This document shows, in pieces, positions 1 through 11,261 of a stretch of DNA of 64,000 nucleotides (position 1 is the first letter of the stretch; each line of letters begins with the position of its first letter). This DNA is from CAZTDU01 sp050248795 (GTDB lineage: Bacteria; Pseudomonadota; Gammaproteobacteria; Burkholderiales; SG8-39). The notes under the pieces are model-generated. The model saw only the letters and a program-made list of their open reading frames with translations, ran no database searches and was not told the origin of the DNA. The translations under genes and the position numbers were made by a program. Location of the stretch: positions 1 to 64,000 of the forward strand of contig JBFWRS010000012.1 of assembly GCA_050248795.1 (NCBI GenBank), given 5' to 3'.

Positions 1-398
1 CAGCGGCCCACGCAGGGCGCGTGGATCACGCGCACGTCCTTGCCGAGCATGCCGGGAAGCTTCTGCAGCAGTTCGTTCGCGCCGGCCATCTCGCAGGAAA
101 GCGAATCGCACACGCGCACGGTGAGCGACGGCGGCGCAGCTTCGCCTTCCTTCACGACATCGAAGTGGTGGTAGAACGTCGCCACCTCGTACACCTCGGC
201 CATCGACAGCCGCATCTCGCGAGCCAGCGCCGCGAGATGCGCGGCCGACAGGTGCCCGTAGCTGTCCTGCAGCCTGTGCAGGTGTTCGATCAACAGATCC
301 TTGCGTCGCGGCGCCTTGCCCAGCAGCGACCTGACGTCCTTCAGCGCCTGCGGATCAACCGCGCGCCCCTTGAGCCCGGCGCGTACCTTGCGTTTCAT
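1..398 (-). CDS. NuoE-like [2Fe-2S] subunit of NAD-dependent (formate) dehydrogenase, partial
   Basis: This is the N-terminal 132 residues of a thioredoxin-like [2Fe-2S] protein of the NuoE / formate dehydrogenase gamma-beta type; the gene runs off the left edge. The family passes electrons from a dehydrogenase to NAD+ through FMN and Fe-S clusters. Three of the four cluster cysteines are visible, C97 and C102 (CDSLSC) and C129 (APCVGR); the next codon begins TG and is probably the fourth. The helical stretch containing EVYEVATFYHHFD is typical of the family. The ATG at 398 is preceded by a very strong ribosome binding site (AAGGAGGT on the minus strand). The N-terminal basic segment resembles fused E/F (beta) subunits of soluble NAD-dependent formate dehydrogenases, but the rest lies outside the window, so the substrate is inferred. 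Confidence 0.8.
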   Translation of the reverse strand, partial: MKRKVRAGLKGRAVDPQALKDVRSLLGKAPRRKDLLIEHLHRLQDSYGHLSAAHLAALAREMRLSMAEVYEVATFYHHFDVVKEGEAAPPSLTVRVCDSLSCEMAGANELLQKLPGMLGKDVRVIHAPCVGR

Positions 399-490
399 GC
401 TACCTCCTTGAATGCCATCAATTATCCGCCCGGGGCCGGGGTGCGAATCTTGACTGCGGTCAAGCGAAGCCCGACGATACCGCACGCCCC

Positions 491-1414
491 ATGTGCCGCG
501 CGCTCCTTTACCTCGGCCAGCCCGTGCTGCTCGATAACCTCTTGTTCCAGCCGGATTCCGCGCTGGTCAGGCAAAGCACCATGCCGCGCATGCTGCACAT
601 GCTGAACCTCGCGGGGTTCGGCATGCGCGCCTGGGACCCGGACAGCAACGATCCCGAGCGGCCCTACTCGTACTACTCGCAGTCGCTGCCGGTGTTCGAC
701 CGCAACCTGAAGAACCTGGCCGAGAAGATCCGCGCCGCCTGCGTGCTCGCGCATGTGCGCGGCGTCGCCTACAGCACGCGCGTCGAGATTTCGCTGCAGA
801 ACGTGCATCCGTTCCACTTCACCGGCGTGCCGCTGGTGCTGGCGCACAACGGCGACCTCGCGCGCGTCGCGGAAATGAAACCGCTGCTGGCAGCGCACCT
901 GAAGCCGGAGTTCGCCGCGCAGATACACGGCACCACCGACAGCGAGTGGGTGTACGCGCTGCTGGTTTCGCAGTTGCCGGATCCGTACCGCCGCCCGGGC
1001 GGCGAGGAGCTCGCCGCTGCCGCGCAGCGCACGCTCGGCATCCTGCGCGACACGCGCGCGAAGCTCGGCATCGCCACCTCGTCCTCGCTGAACCTCTTCA
1101 TCGCCGACGGCACGCAGCTCGCCGCGGTGCGCTACTGCTTCGACTTCGGCTGCTACGCCACCGACGCCCCGGCGCGGCTGCACGAGGCGAACCTGAACTA
1201 CCTGAGCCTCTGGTACACCGCCGGCCGCGACTACGGCCTGCACGACGGCGAATGGAAGATGACCGGCGGCAGCGAGAATGCCGATTCGATCCTGGTCGCT
1301 TCAGAACCGCTGACGCGGGACACCGCGGCGTGGGTGGAAGTGCCCGAATACAGCATGCTGCACGCGGAACTGAAGCACGGCCACCCGGAGCTGCGCGTAC
1401 TCGAGCTGGACTGA
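491..1414 (+). CDS. class II glutamine amidotransferase (YafJ-like)
   Basis: A 307-residue protein with an N-terminal nucleophile glutaminase fold. Met1-Cys2 provides the catalytic cysteine exposed after methionine removal. Further class II motifs are AHVR (87-90), NVHPF (104-108) and HNGD (119-122), which bind the glutamine and form the oxyanion pocket. The length matches YafJ-type stand-alone amidotransferases that lack a fused synthase domain, so the ammonia acceptor is not known. It is transcribed away from the NuoE-like gene, with a 92-base intergenic space that must hold both promoters. The next gene is on the other strand and its 3' end lies 9 bases away, so this is a single-gene unit. 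Confidence 0.85.
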   Translation: MCRALLYLGQPVLLDNLLFQPDSALVRQSTMPRMLHMLNLAGFGMRAWDPDSNDPERPYSYYSQSLPVFDRNLKNLAEKIRAACVLAHVRGVAYSTRVEISLQNVHPFHFTGVPLVLAHNGDLARVAEMKPLLAAHLKPEFAAQIHGTTDSEWVYALLVSQLPDPYRRPGGEELAAAAQRTLGILRDTRAKLGIATSSSLNLFIADGTQLAAVRYCFDFGCYATDAPARLHEANLNYLSLWYTAGRDYGLHDGEWKMTGGSENADSILVASEPLTRDTAAWVEVPEYSMLHAELKHGHPELRVLELD

Positions 1415-1423
1415 GCAGGTGCC

Positions 1424-2392
1424 CTACGCCGTGCCCTCTTCGGCCCAGAGCTGGCTGAAGTAGGCAAGTTCCAGTTGGCGCGATACCGGCCGCGCCGCGC
1501 GCAGCCGAGACTGGCTGAGCAGGCGCGTGAGCTGGCGATTGGTGCGCGCAAGCGACTGCATCAGGCTGCGCTCGATGGCGCGGTGCAGCCGCGCCGACGC
1601 CGCCGTGGTGCCGAAGTACAGCGCCTCGAAAACCTGCACGGGGAATTCCAGCAGCAGCGCGTGCTCGCGCGCGCGGGCGAGCGCGCCATGCGCGCCGCGT
1701 TCCAGCAGGCTCATGTAGCCGACCAGCTGCCCCGGCCCAAGCACCGCGAGCCGGCGCTCGCGCGAAGCGTGCCGCGCGCGCACCTCGACCGCGCCGCGAA
1801 CCACCAGGTAGCAGGCATCCGCCGGCTGCCCGGGGACGAACACATCGTGTCCCCTGGGCAGATCCAGCAACTGCGCACCGGCGACGATCTCGTCTATCTC
1901 GGCTTCGTCGCAGGTGTCGAAAAAGGGCAGCCGCGGCAGGAACGCGCGGTAGTCGAAACCCGCGCGCCGGCTGCGCGCCACGCCCGCCAGCGGATCTACC
2001 GGCGCGGGCGCGGGCGGCGCCGGGCGGTCTTCGGCGCACGCCACTTCCAGCACCTTGCGGTTCAGCTCCCGCAGGCGTTCACTCAACACGAGCGTCACGG
2101 CATGCTGCACGCGCAGCGCCGCCGGCGCGCGCTGCGCGACCAGCGCGCGCAGGTCCTCGCGCTCGATGAACCAGCCGTCCAGATTGTCGATGGCGCAGAC
2201 CGTGGCGGTGCAGGTGCCGCTCTCGACGAGCGCCATCTCGCCGAATATCGCGCCCGCGCCCAGCGTGGCGACGACCAGCGCGTCGCCGCCCGGCAGCGTC
2301 ACCACCGCCTGCGCGCCACCCGCGCGCAACACCCACGCGCCGCGCGCGGACTCGCCATGCCGCACCAGCCGCGCGCCCTTGACGAAGGACAC
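1424..2392 (-). CDS. protein with two cyclic-nucleotide-binding (CRP-like) domains
   Basis: A 322-residue cytoplasmic protein with two cNMP-binding beta-barrel domains (about residues 1-95 and 135-250), each with the glycine turn and FGEMAL- or VGYMSL-type phosphate-cassette region. No helix-turn-helix is evident at the C-terminus, so it is more likely a ligand-sensing or scaffold protein than a classical CRP. It follows sucD by about 100 bases on the same strand. The start is doubtful. The only standard start is GTG at 2392, yet the in-frame codons just upstream read PFLDRLDAEARELLLAVARP, the usual first helix of a cNMP domain. That extension, between sucD and 2392, contains no ATG, GTG or TTG. 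Either a CTG is used or the first helix is untranslated. Confidence 0.75.
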   Translation of the reverse strand: MSFVKGARLVRHGESARGAWVLRAGGAQAVVTLPGGDALVVATLGAGAIFGEMALVESGTCTATVCAIDNLDGWFIEREDLRALVAQRAPAALRVQHAVTLVLSERLRELNRKVLEVACAEDRPAPPAPAPVDPLAGVARSRRAGFDYRAFLPRLPFFDTCDEAEIDEIVAGAQLLDLPRGHDVFVPGQPADACYLVVRGAVEVRARHASRERRLAVLGPGQLVGYMSLLERGAHGALARAREHALLLEFPVQVFEALYFGTTAASARLHRAIERSLMQSLARTNRQLTRLLSQSRLRAARPVSRQLELAYFSQLWAEEGTA

Positions 2393-2492
2393 CGGGCGCG
2401 CGACGGCCAGCAGCAGCTCCCGCGCCTCGGCATCGAGGCGATCGAGGAACGGCTTCCGGGCTGCGGCGGCTGGCGTGGCGTGCGTACCGCGG

Positions 2493-3371
2493 TTACTTGA
2501 GGACGGACTTGAGGAGCTTGCCCATCTCGGCGGGATTCTTCGTCACCTTGATGCCGCACTCCTCCATCACCGCGAGTTTCTCCTGCGCGGTGCCCTTGCC
2601 GCCCGAAATGATCGCGCCGGCGTGGCCCATGCGCTTGCCCGGCGGCGCGGTGACGCCGGCGATGAAGCCGACCACCGGCTTTTTCATGTTCTCCTTCACC
2701 CAACGGGCGGCGTTCTCTTCGTCCGAGCCGCCGATCTCACCCACCATGATCACCGCCTCGGTGGCCGGGTCGTCGTTGAACATGCGCAGCACGTCGATGT
2801 GCTTCAGCCCGTTCACCGGGTCGCCGCCGATGCCGACGCAGGACGATTGCCCGAGGCCCAGGTCCATCAACTGCCCCACCGCTTCGTAGGTCAGCGTGCC
2901 CGAACGCGACACCACGCCGATCGGGCCCTTCTTGTGGATGTGGCCCGGCATGATGCCGATCTTGATCTCGTCCGGCGTGATCACGCCCGGGCAGTTCGGC
3001 CCGACGAGGCTCGTGCGCCTGCCCTGCATGCGGTGCTTGGTGCGGATCATGTCGCGTACCGGGATGCCCTCGGTGATGCAGATGACGAGGTCGAGGTCTG
3101 CGTCCACCGCCTCGTCTATCGCCGCGGCAGCGAAGGGAGGCGGCACGTAGATCACCGACACGTTGGCGCCGGTCTTCTCCTTCGCCTCCTTCACCGTGCC
3201 GAAGATCGGTATGCCTTCGTACGACTCGCCGTGCTTCTTCGGATTGACGCCGGCGACGTAGCAGGCCTTGCCGTTGGCGTAGTTCTTCGAGTTGAGCGTG
3301 TGGAACATGCCGGTCTTGCCGGTGATGCCCTGCGTCAGCACGCGGGTGTTCTTGTCGATCAGGATGCTCAT
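2493..3371 (-). CDS. sucD: succinyl-CoA synthetase alpha subunit
   Basis: A 292-residue protein that interconverts succinyl-CoA and succinate with substrate-level phosphorylation in the TCA cycle, as an alpha/beta complex with SucC. The N-terminal CoA-binding Rossmann domain starts with DKNTRVLTQGITGKTG, and the phosphorylated active-site histidine is H250 in GKRMGHAGAI. The length is normal for the family. It lies 16 bases downstream of sucC, the usual cotranscribed sucCD pair, and a DUF2889 gene precedes them on the same strand. Confidence 0.97.
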   Translation of the reverse strand: MSILIDKNTRVLTQGITGKTGMFHTLNSKNYANGKACYVAGVNPKKHGESYEGIPIFGTVKEAKEKTGANVSVIYVPPPFAAAAIDEAVDADLDLVICITEGIPVRDMIRTKHRMQGRRTSLVGPNCPGVITPDEIKIGIMPGHIHKKGPIGVVSRSGTLTYEAVGQLMDLGLGQSSCVGIGGDPVNGLKHIDVLRMFNDDPATEAVIMVGEIGGSDEENAARWVKENMKKPVVGFIAGVTAPPGKRMGHAGAIISGGKGTAQEKLAVMEECGIKVTKNPAEMGKLLKSVLK

Positions 3372-3387
3372 CTGCGCCGTCTCCGCC

Positions 3388-4547
<1,160 letters not shown>

Positions 4548-4551
<4 letters not shown>

Positions 4552-5123
4552 GCTGCCTTCTCCCCTATGCCCGTCGCGGTCTGTTCGACTGCGTGCCACT
4601 TCGGGTAGTACTTGCGCACGGTCTCGCCGCTGGTGTCCATGGCATGGCACAGGTCCAGGTGCCAGGGCTTGACCGACTCATCCTCCGACCGGCGCGACTC
4701 CCCGGCGAAGGTCTGGATCGCCGCGGTAGGCAGCGAGCCGAGCATTTCGGTGATGTGCGTGCAGCCCTTCACGCCGCCCAGGCGCTCGTGCACGCGCTTG
4801 CGGAACCCTTTCAGCAGGTTCAGGCCGATGATCTGCCGGTAAGCATCGCCATGGTTCTCGCAGCCGCCCGGATAGGGCACCGCGTCCGACACCGCGAGCG
4901 CGTCGCGGATGTTGAAGTCGGCATCGATGGTGATGCGCACCCACATGTCGTGGATCGGCTGTCCCGCCCGTCGCACGCCCGAGGCCAGCGCATGGTCGTG
5001 GTTCTTGTGGTCGGTGATGTGGGCCTCGATGTCCCAGAGGCCATCGGCTCGCCGGTAGCCTTCGAAGCGGAAGCGGCGGGTATGCGTGAGCTCGCGCTCG
5101 ACTTCGGAAACTGGCAGCGGCAT
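4548..5123 (-). CDS. DUF2889 family protein
   Basis: A 191-residue soluble protein that I recognise as the DUF2889 family, whose function is unknown. It starts MPLPVSEVERELTHTRRF and has a conserved core with DIEAHITDHK, a GQPIHDMWVRI strand and a CTHITEMLG segment containing Cys and His, which might bind metal or a cofactor. It has no signal peptide or membrane segment. Its stop overlaps the sucC start (ATGA), making it the first gene of a DUF2889-sucC-sucD unit and suggesting a role near succinyl-CoA metabolism; that role is inference only. Confidence 0.8.
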
Positions 5124-5167
5124 GGAGGCGGCAAGTTTAGCATCGGCCCTGTTGCTAGAATGCCCGC

Positions 5168-6678
<1,511 letters not shown>

Positions 6679-6682
<4 letters not shown>

Positions 6683-9036
6683 GATTCCCGAGCGGCCGGC
6701 TTCACTTGCAGCGCGCGCCACACCCGTTCGGGCGTCGCCGGCATGTCCGGCGCCGCAGCGCCGCGCACGGAAAGCGCATCGGCGAGGCCGTTCATCACCG
6801 CGGCCAGCGACGCGGTGCAGCCGGACTCCCCCACGCCCTTGACGCCCAGCGGATTGGTCTTGCACGGCACTTCGTTGCGCGCCCAGCCGAAGAACGGCAG
6901 GTCCGCCGCACGCGGCATGCCGTAGTCCATGAAGCTGCCGGTGAGCAACTGCCCCGAACCGGCATCGTGCGCGAGCTGCTCGAGCAAGGCCTGGCCGATC
7001 CCCTGCGCGATGCCGCCGTGCACCTGGCCCTCGAGCAGCAGCGGGTTCACCACCACGCCGAAGTCGTTGACCGAGGCGTACGACAAGAGCTCGATCGCGC
7101 CGGTGTCCGGGTCGACCTCGAGCTCGCAGACGTGGCAGCCCGAGGGAAAACTGTAGGTCGCGGGCTTGTAGTAGTCCTCCGCCGCGAGGCCCGGCTCGAC
7201 GCCCGGCGGCAGGTCCGCGCCGTGCGCCGCGCGCGCGACTTCGACGAAGCCCACGCGCCTGTCGGTGCCGGCGATGACGAAGCCGCCGCCCTCCGCGGCA
7301 TCGACCTCGAACACCAGGTCGGTGGCCGGCGCTTCCAGCAGGTGCGCGGCGATCAGCCGCCCCTTGTCGATGAGGATGCGCGCGCAGTGCACGATCGCGG
7401 TGCCGGTGACCGTGGTCTCGCGCGAGCCGGCGGTGCCGCTCGCCACGCCGGTACGGTCGCTGTCTCCCTGCACGACGCGGATGCGCTCGGCGGGTATGCC
7501 CAGCTGTTGCGAGGCGATCTGCTTGAAGGTGGTGACGTGGCCCTGGCCATTGGTGGTGGCGGTGGTGGCCACGCTCAGCACGCCGTCGGCGCCGATCACC
7601 GCGCCGACATGGCTGTCGTAGTAGCCGTCCGGTTCCTGGTACACCGACACGCCATAGCCGCGCAGCCTGCCGCGCGCGGCCGATGCCGCACGCCGCGCCT
7701 CGAATCCCGCGCGATCGGTGAGCGCGAGCGCATCGTCCATGTTCTTCGCGAAGTCGCCTGAATCGAACACCAGGCCCACCGGCGTGGTCCAGGGCATCTC
7801 GTCCGGCTTCACCATGTTGAGGCGGCGCAGCTCGGCAGGGTCGCGGCCGGTCTCGCGCGCCGCGGCGTCCACCAGCCGCTCGATGAAGTAGGTGAACTCC
7901 GGCTTTCCCGCGCCGCGGTACGGCGCCGCAGGCACTGTATTGGTGAAGGCCACGCGCGTTTCCAGCAGGTAACAGGGCAGCGCATAGACGCCGGTGATGC
8001 AGCGGCCGCCGCCGGTGCTCGGAATCGTCAGCGCCGCGGCGGTGGCGTAGGCGCCGGTGTTGGCGAGCACGCGCTCGCGCACCGCGAGGAAACGCCCTTC
8101 TGCATCCAGCGCGAGTTCGCCCTGCACCGACATGTCGCGCCCGGCGGCATCCGCGAGGAACGCTTCCGAGCGGTCGGCGATCCATTTCACCGGCCGCGAC
8201 AGCGCCTTCGCCGCAAACAGCACCGCCACCTGCTCGACGTAGGCCGGGATCTTCATGCCGAAGGAGCCGCCCACGTCCGGCGTCAGCACGCGCAGCGCGC
8301 GCGCATCCGCCACCAGCCCGGTGCTGGCGATGTCGTTCTGGATCGCCTTGCTGCCCTGCGTCGGCGCATGCAGCGTATAGCGCGCGCTCGCCGGGTCGTA
8401 GACGCCCGCTGCGCCGCGGGTTTCGATCGGCGCCGCGGAAACCCGGTTGACGACCAGGTCCAGCCGCGTCACGTGCGCCGCGCGCGCGAAGGCCGCGTCC
8501 ACCGCCGCGCGGTCGCCGCCTTCCCAGTCCAGCGCGACATTGCCGGTCGCGTCTTCGCGCACCGCCGGCGCCCCGGGTGCGAGCGCGGCGTGCGCGTCGG
8601 TGACGTGCGCAAGCGGCTCGTAATCCACCTGCACCGCTTCGGCTGCGTCGCGTGCCTGACGCGGATTCTGCGCCACCACCATCGCCACCGCCTCGCCGAC
8701 GAAGCGCACGCACTCGCCGGCAAGCACCGGGCGCGGCGTCGCCGGCGGCGCGCTGCCGTCGCGGTTGCGCTGCGCCAGCACCGGCAGCATCGGGCCGATG
8801 CCGGCGGCGCGTAGATCGGCCGCCGTGTACACCGCCAGCACGCCCGGCATCGCCAGCGCCGTCGACGCGTCGATAGAGATCACGCGCGCATGCACATGCG
8901 GCGAGCGTACGAACGCCGCGTGCGCGGCGCCGGCCAGTTCCAGGTCGTCGATGAAGCGCCCCGCGCCCGCGAGCAGCGCGTCGTCCTCCAGCCTGCGCAC
9001 CGGCTGGCCGATGCGCAGTTGTCCGGCGTGTTTCAT
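6679..9036 (-). CDS. xanthine dehydrogenase / CO dehydrogenase-type molybdopterin-binding large subunit (CoxL form II-like)
   Basis: A 785-residue member of the xanthine oxidase family large subunit, which carries a molybdenum-cytosine dinucleotide cofactor and hydroxylates or oxidises small organic substrates. The active-site loop reads PYRGAGKPE (372-380), like form II (PYRGAG / AYRGAGR) and unlike true CO dehydrogenase (AYRCSFR). The catalytic glutamate is in GVGESG (E737), and MoCo-binding segments such as GGSFGMK and TNGQGHVT are intact. No medium (FAD) or small (2Fe-2S) subunit gene is adjacent, which is unusual for this family. It converges with glpK. CO oxidation is unlikely; the true substrate cannot be told. 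Confidence 0.88.
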
Positions 9037-9124
9037 GCCGCGATTGTAGGTGCTGGCTGCAGCCGTGGAGATCGCGGCCGCTATGCGAAAGTCAAACCCG
9101 GCGCTTCCTGTTGACCCCTGCGCG

Positions 9125-9460
9125 CTACTCGCCGTACATTTCGGTGATCAATCGTCGCAGCAGCATCGCGGTCGCGGGTTCGAGCGCATCCAGCCGCCTG
9201 CCGAGCCTTTCCTTGCTGATGGTGCGGATCTGATCCACTGCAACCTCGGCCTTGCGGCCGGCGCAGACCGTCTGCACGCGGCTGCGCCAGCGTGGATGCA
9301 GCTTCGTGGTCAGCGGGCAGACGACCACGGTATCCAGAAAACGGTTCATGTCGTCCTGGCTCACGACTACGACTGGCCGGGTCTTGGCGATTTCGCGCCC
9401 CCGCACCGGGTCGAGGTCGGCGAGGTACACGCCGTAGCGTTCGACCGGACGCGCTACCAC
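9125..9460 (-). CDS. MazF/PemK-type toxin endoribonuclease
   Basis: A 111-residue protein with the MazF/PemK fold: an N-terminal RGREIAKTRPVVVVS strand pair (R28 equivalent to the catalytic arginine) and VVVCPLTT (T51-T52 equivalent to the catalytic Thr/Ser region). The family cleaves single-stranded RNA at short motifs and is neutralised by a small antitoxin. It starts with GTG one base after the stop of the MazE-like gene, so the two are coupled. The order antitoxin then toxin is the usual one. Confidence 0.88.
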   Translation of the reverse strand: MVARPVERYGVYLADLDPVRGREIAKTRPVVVVSQDDMNRFLDTVVVCPLTTKLHPRWRSRVQTVCAGRKAEVAVDQIRTISKERLGRRLDALEPATAMLLRRLITEMYGE

Positions 9461-9461
9461 G

Positions 9462-9755
9462 TCACCACTTGTCGCCCGGCTCGATCCCGTCCGCCAGCGT
9501 CGCGTCGAAATCGCTCCAGTCTTCCTTCTCGCGCGCCGCCTCGCGGTAGGTGTCCTCCCAGCTCAGGCGCTTGTCCTTCTTGCCGCGCAGCAGCAAGCCC
9601 TCCTCGCGGGCCTCCAGCACCAGAGCATCCTTGATCTCGTAGCGCTCCAGCACCGCCTTGGGAAGACGCACTCCGCGCGAGTTGCCGATCTGCACCACCT
9701 TCAACTCGAGTGTCGTTGCCACTTTGCGGGATGCGGGGAGAGGATCGCGTTTCAT
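9462..9755 (-). CDS. MazE/AbrB-type antitoxin
   Basis: A 97-residue antitoxin with an N-terminal swapped-hairpin DNA-binding domain (about residues 15-60; the signature is VVQIGNSRGVRLPKAVLERY) and an acidic, aromatic C-terminal tail (EDWSDFDATLADGIEPGDKW) of the kind that threads into the MazF groove. It precedes the toxin gene by one base. An inverted repeat spanning its start codon is a likely autoregulatory operator. Confidence 0.88.
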   Translation of the reverse strand: MKRDPLPASRKVATTLELKVVQIGNSRGVRLPKAVLERYEIKDALVLEAREEGLLLRGKKDKRLSWEDTYREAAREKEDWSDFDATLADGIEPGDKW

Positions 9756-9774
9756 GTAATTACTGTACTTACAT
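9754..9774 (-). promoter_or_regulatory. inverted repeat, candidate MazE-MazF operator
   Basis: A perfect 6-base inverted repeat, ATGTAA - N9 - TTACAT, with an inner palindrome GTAATTAC, in an AT-rich patch at the start of the mazE-like gene; its left arm includes two bases of the start codon. AbrB/MazE-type antitoxins repress their own operon through such palindromes. Binding is inferred. Confidence 0.5.
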
Positions 9775-9832
9775 GCAACGCTGCCGTCAACGCGCCGGCG
9801 CCTTGCAGAGATCCCGACCGTTACATGAATAA

Positions 9833-10546
9833 CTACTGTCCGGTTCGATAGGCATCCTTGATGAACGGAAAGATCTGTGTGTTTGCCATGTGCTGCGTAG
9901 TCATGATGTCGAGTTTTCTCGACACTGGAAGCTTGTTCGTCTTCTGGTACGTCTCCAAGAACCGGATCGCCTCCTGGGTGAGCACTGGCTTGTCCTGCTT
10001 CGGATCATGCAGCACAAAAGTCGCGTCGCCGCCGAACGCCTTCTCCAGAGCCTTGTACGCGTTTCGCTCAGCCTTGCTCGCATTGCTGTCGCCAGCCTGC
10101 ACAGATCGCCATGCGCTTTCCGTGTACAACATCGTCGCGACAGCGAACTCCCCTTTGGCGAACGCCTCATCAGCACTTTTGAACAAGGCAACCTTCACCG
10201 CCGCGAGTTTGAGCGCGATCTTCACGTCTGGTTGACAATACGGAAGCCGCCTCAGAGGCTGATAGATTTCGACTCTTGGCTTCGGCAGGAGCCTGGCACT
10301 CGCATCGCATCTCTTGTTCGGCTCTACGACACCCTTTTCGTCCGTATAGGCGAAGTGCGTATCCTTGTCCGAGGGATCCATGGCGCGTAGCTCCGCCTGA
10401 ATGCCCCGCCCCGTTTCGTCGACCACTTGGATGCGTCGAACGACTACCGGCTCCGCGGTCGTTCCGGAGACTGTCTGGGCGAACAACGATCCCGAAGCAG
10501 GAAAGAGCAGAGAAACGATCAGAGACGAAACAAGTCGAGATTTCAT
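9833..10546 (-). CDS. secreted hypothetical protein with Ig-like and TPR-like regions
   Basis: A 237-residue protein of unknown function. I chose ATG at 10546 because it follows an AGAGGAT ribosome binding site and begins a clear signal peptide (MKSRLVSSLIVSLLFPASGS, cleavage after SLFAQ); the frame stays open 22 codons further upstream. Residues about 30-110 look like a carboxypeptidase-regulatory/Ig-like beta domain (VVVRRIQVVDETGRGI), and residues about 115-175 like a single TPR-type helical hairpin. It is last of three same-strand genes (patatin, membrane protein, this one). Base composition is lower in GC than the core genome. Confidence 0.6.
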   Translation of the reverse strand: MKSRLVSSLIVSLLFPASGSLFAQTVSGTTAEPVVVRRIQVVDETGRGIQAELRAMDPSDKDTHFAYTDEKGVVEPNKRCDASARLLPKPRVEIYQPLRRLPYCQPDVKIALKLAAVKVALFKSADEAFAKGEFAVATMLYTESAWRSVQAGDSNASKAERNAYKALEKAFGGDATFVLHDPKQDKPVLTQEAIRFLETYQKTNKLPVSRKLDIMTTQHMANTQIFPFIKDAYRTGQ

Positions 10547-10628
10547 AACCGATCCTCTACTTATGCCTGCGTTTAACCGTATGAACTGAGAAACGAACCC
10601 AAAAGTCAGCATTCGGAGGCAGCGAGCA

Positions 10629-11213
10629 CTATTTCCTCATGCGCGCAAGGCCCACTAGCGCAAGCAGCCAGACAACGAGGCCGACAAATATGATCCAGAA
10701 CTCATTTCGAACGACGAAGGTAGCCAAAGAGCATTTGACAAGTCGGAACGAGCCATCTTTGACCTTTCCTTGAAAGACTGCCTCATCTATTCCCGAAACG
10801 TCAGCGTGGAGTTCGATCGTGGATCCTGGGGGGACCAACGCCAGACTAAATTGAACAGCGTCTTCTTGCTCCACAGCCTCGCTCTCACCGATCCAAGCGG
10901 GCGCGCGCGGAACAATCGCTGACGACCCTCCAATGAATTTGAGCATCGCACTCTCACTCTGACGGCGCAGGACAAACGTGACGTTTCGGAACGTCTCCTT
11001 ATCCGAGAGATTCCGGATTCGAACGGTGACGCGCTTGCGTTCGTCCGGTTTCACTGGGTCAACTGGATCGTAGGCGATGGAATACTCAACGGTCGGCGAA
11101 GAAATCAACCTCTCCGACGTGTGCGACACGGCCCAACCCAACGCCCCGACAAAGAGAGCGAGCATGTACGGCACTTTCTCGCCCATTAGAATACTTCTCA
11201 GCGTGGATAGCAC
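10629..11213 (-). CDS. hypothetical membrane protein with two terminal transmembrane segments
   Basis: A 194-residue protein not recognised as any named family. A hydrophobic segment at about residues 14-31 and another at about 170-190, followed by ARMRK, bracket a beta-rich domain (about 35-165) presumably on one side of the membrane. The GTG start at 11213 has a GAGG seven bases upstream; ATG at 11186 (MGEKVPYML) is an equally good alternative. It sits 48 bases after the patatin gene and 82 bases before the secreted protein, suggesting a three-gene unit. Confidence 0.55.
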   Translation of the reverse strand: MLSTLRSILMGEKVPYMLALFVGALGWAVSHTSERLISSPTVEYSIAYDPVDPVKPDERKRVTVRIRNLSDKETFRNVTFVLRRQSESAMLKFIGGSSAIVPRAPAWIGESEAVEQEDAVQFSLALVPPGSTIELHADVSGIDEAVFQGKVKDGSFRLVKCSLATFVVRNEFWIIFVGLVVWLLALVGLARMRK

Positions 11214-11261
11214 TGGTGCCTCGCTTTCGGTTCAATGCACAGACTGGTCTGTCATCAGGCG

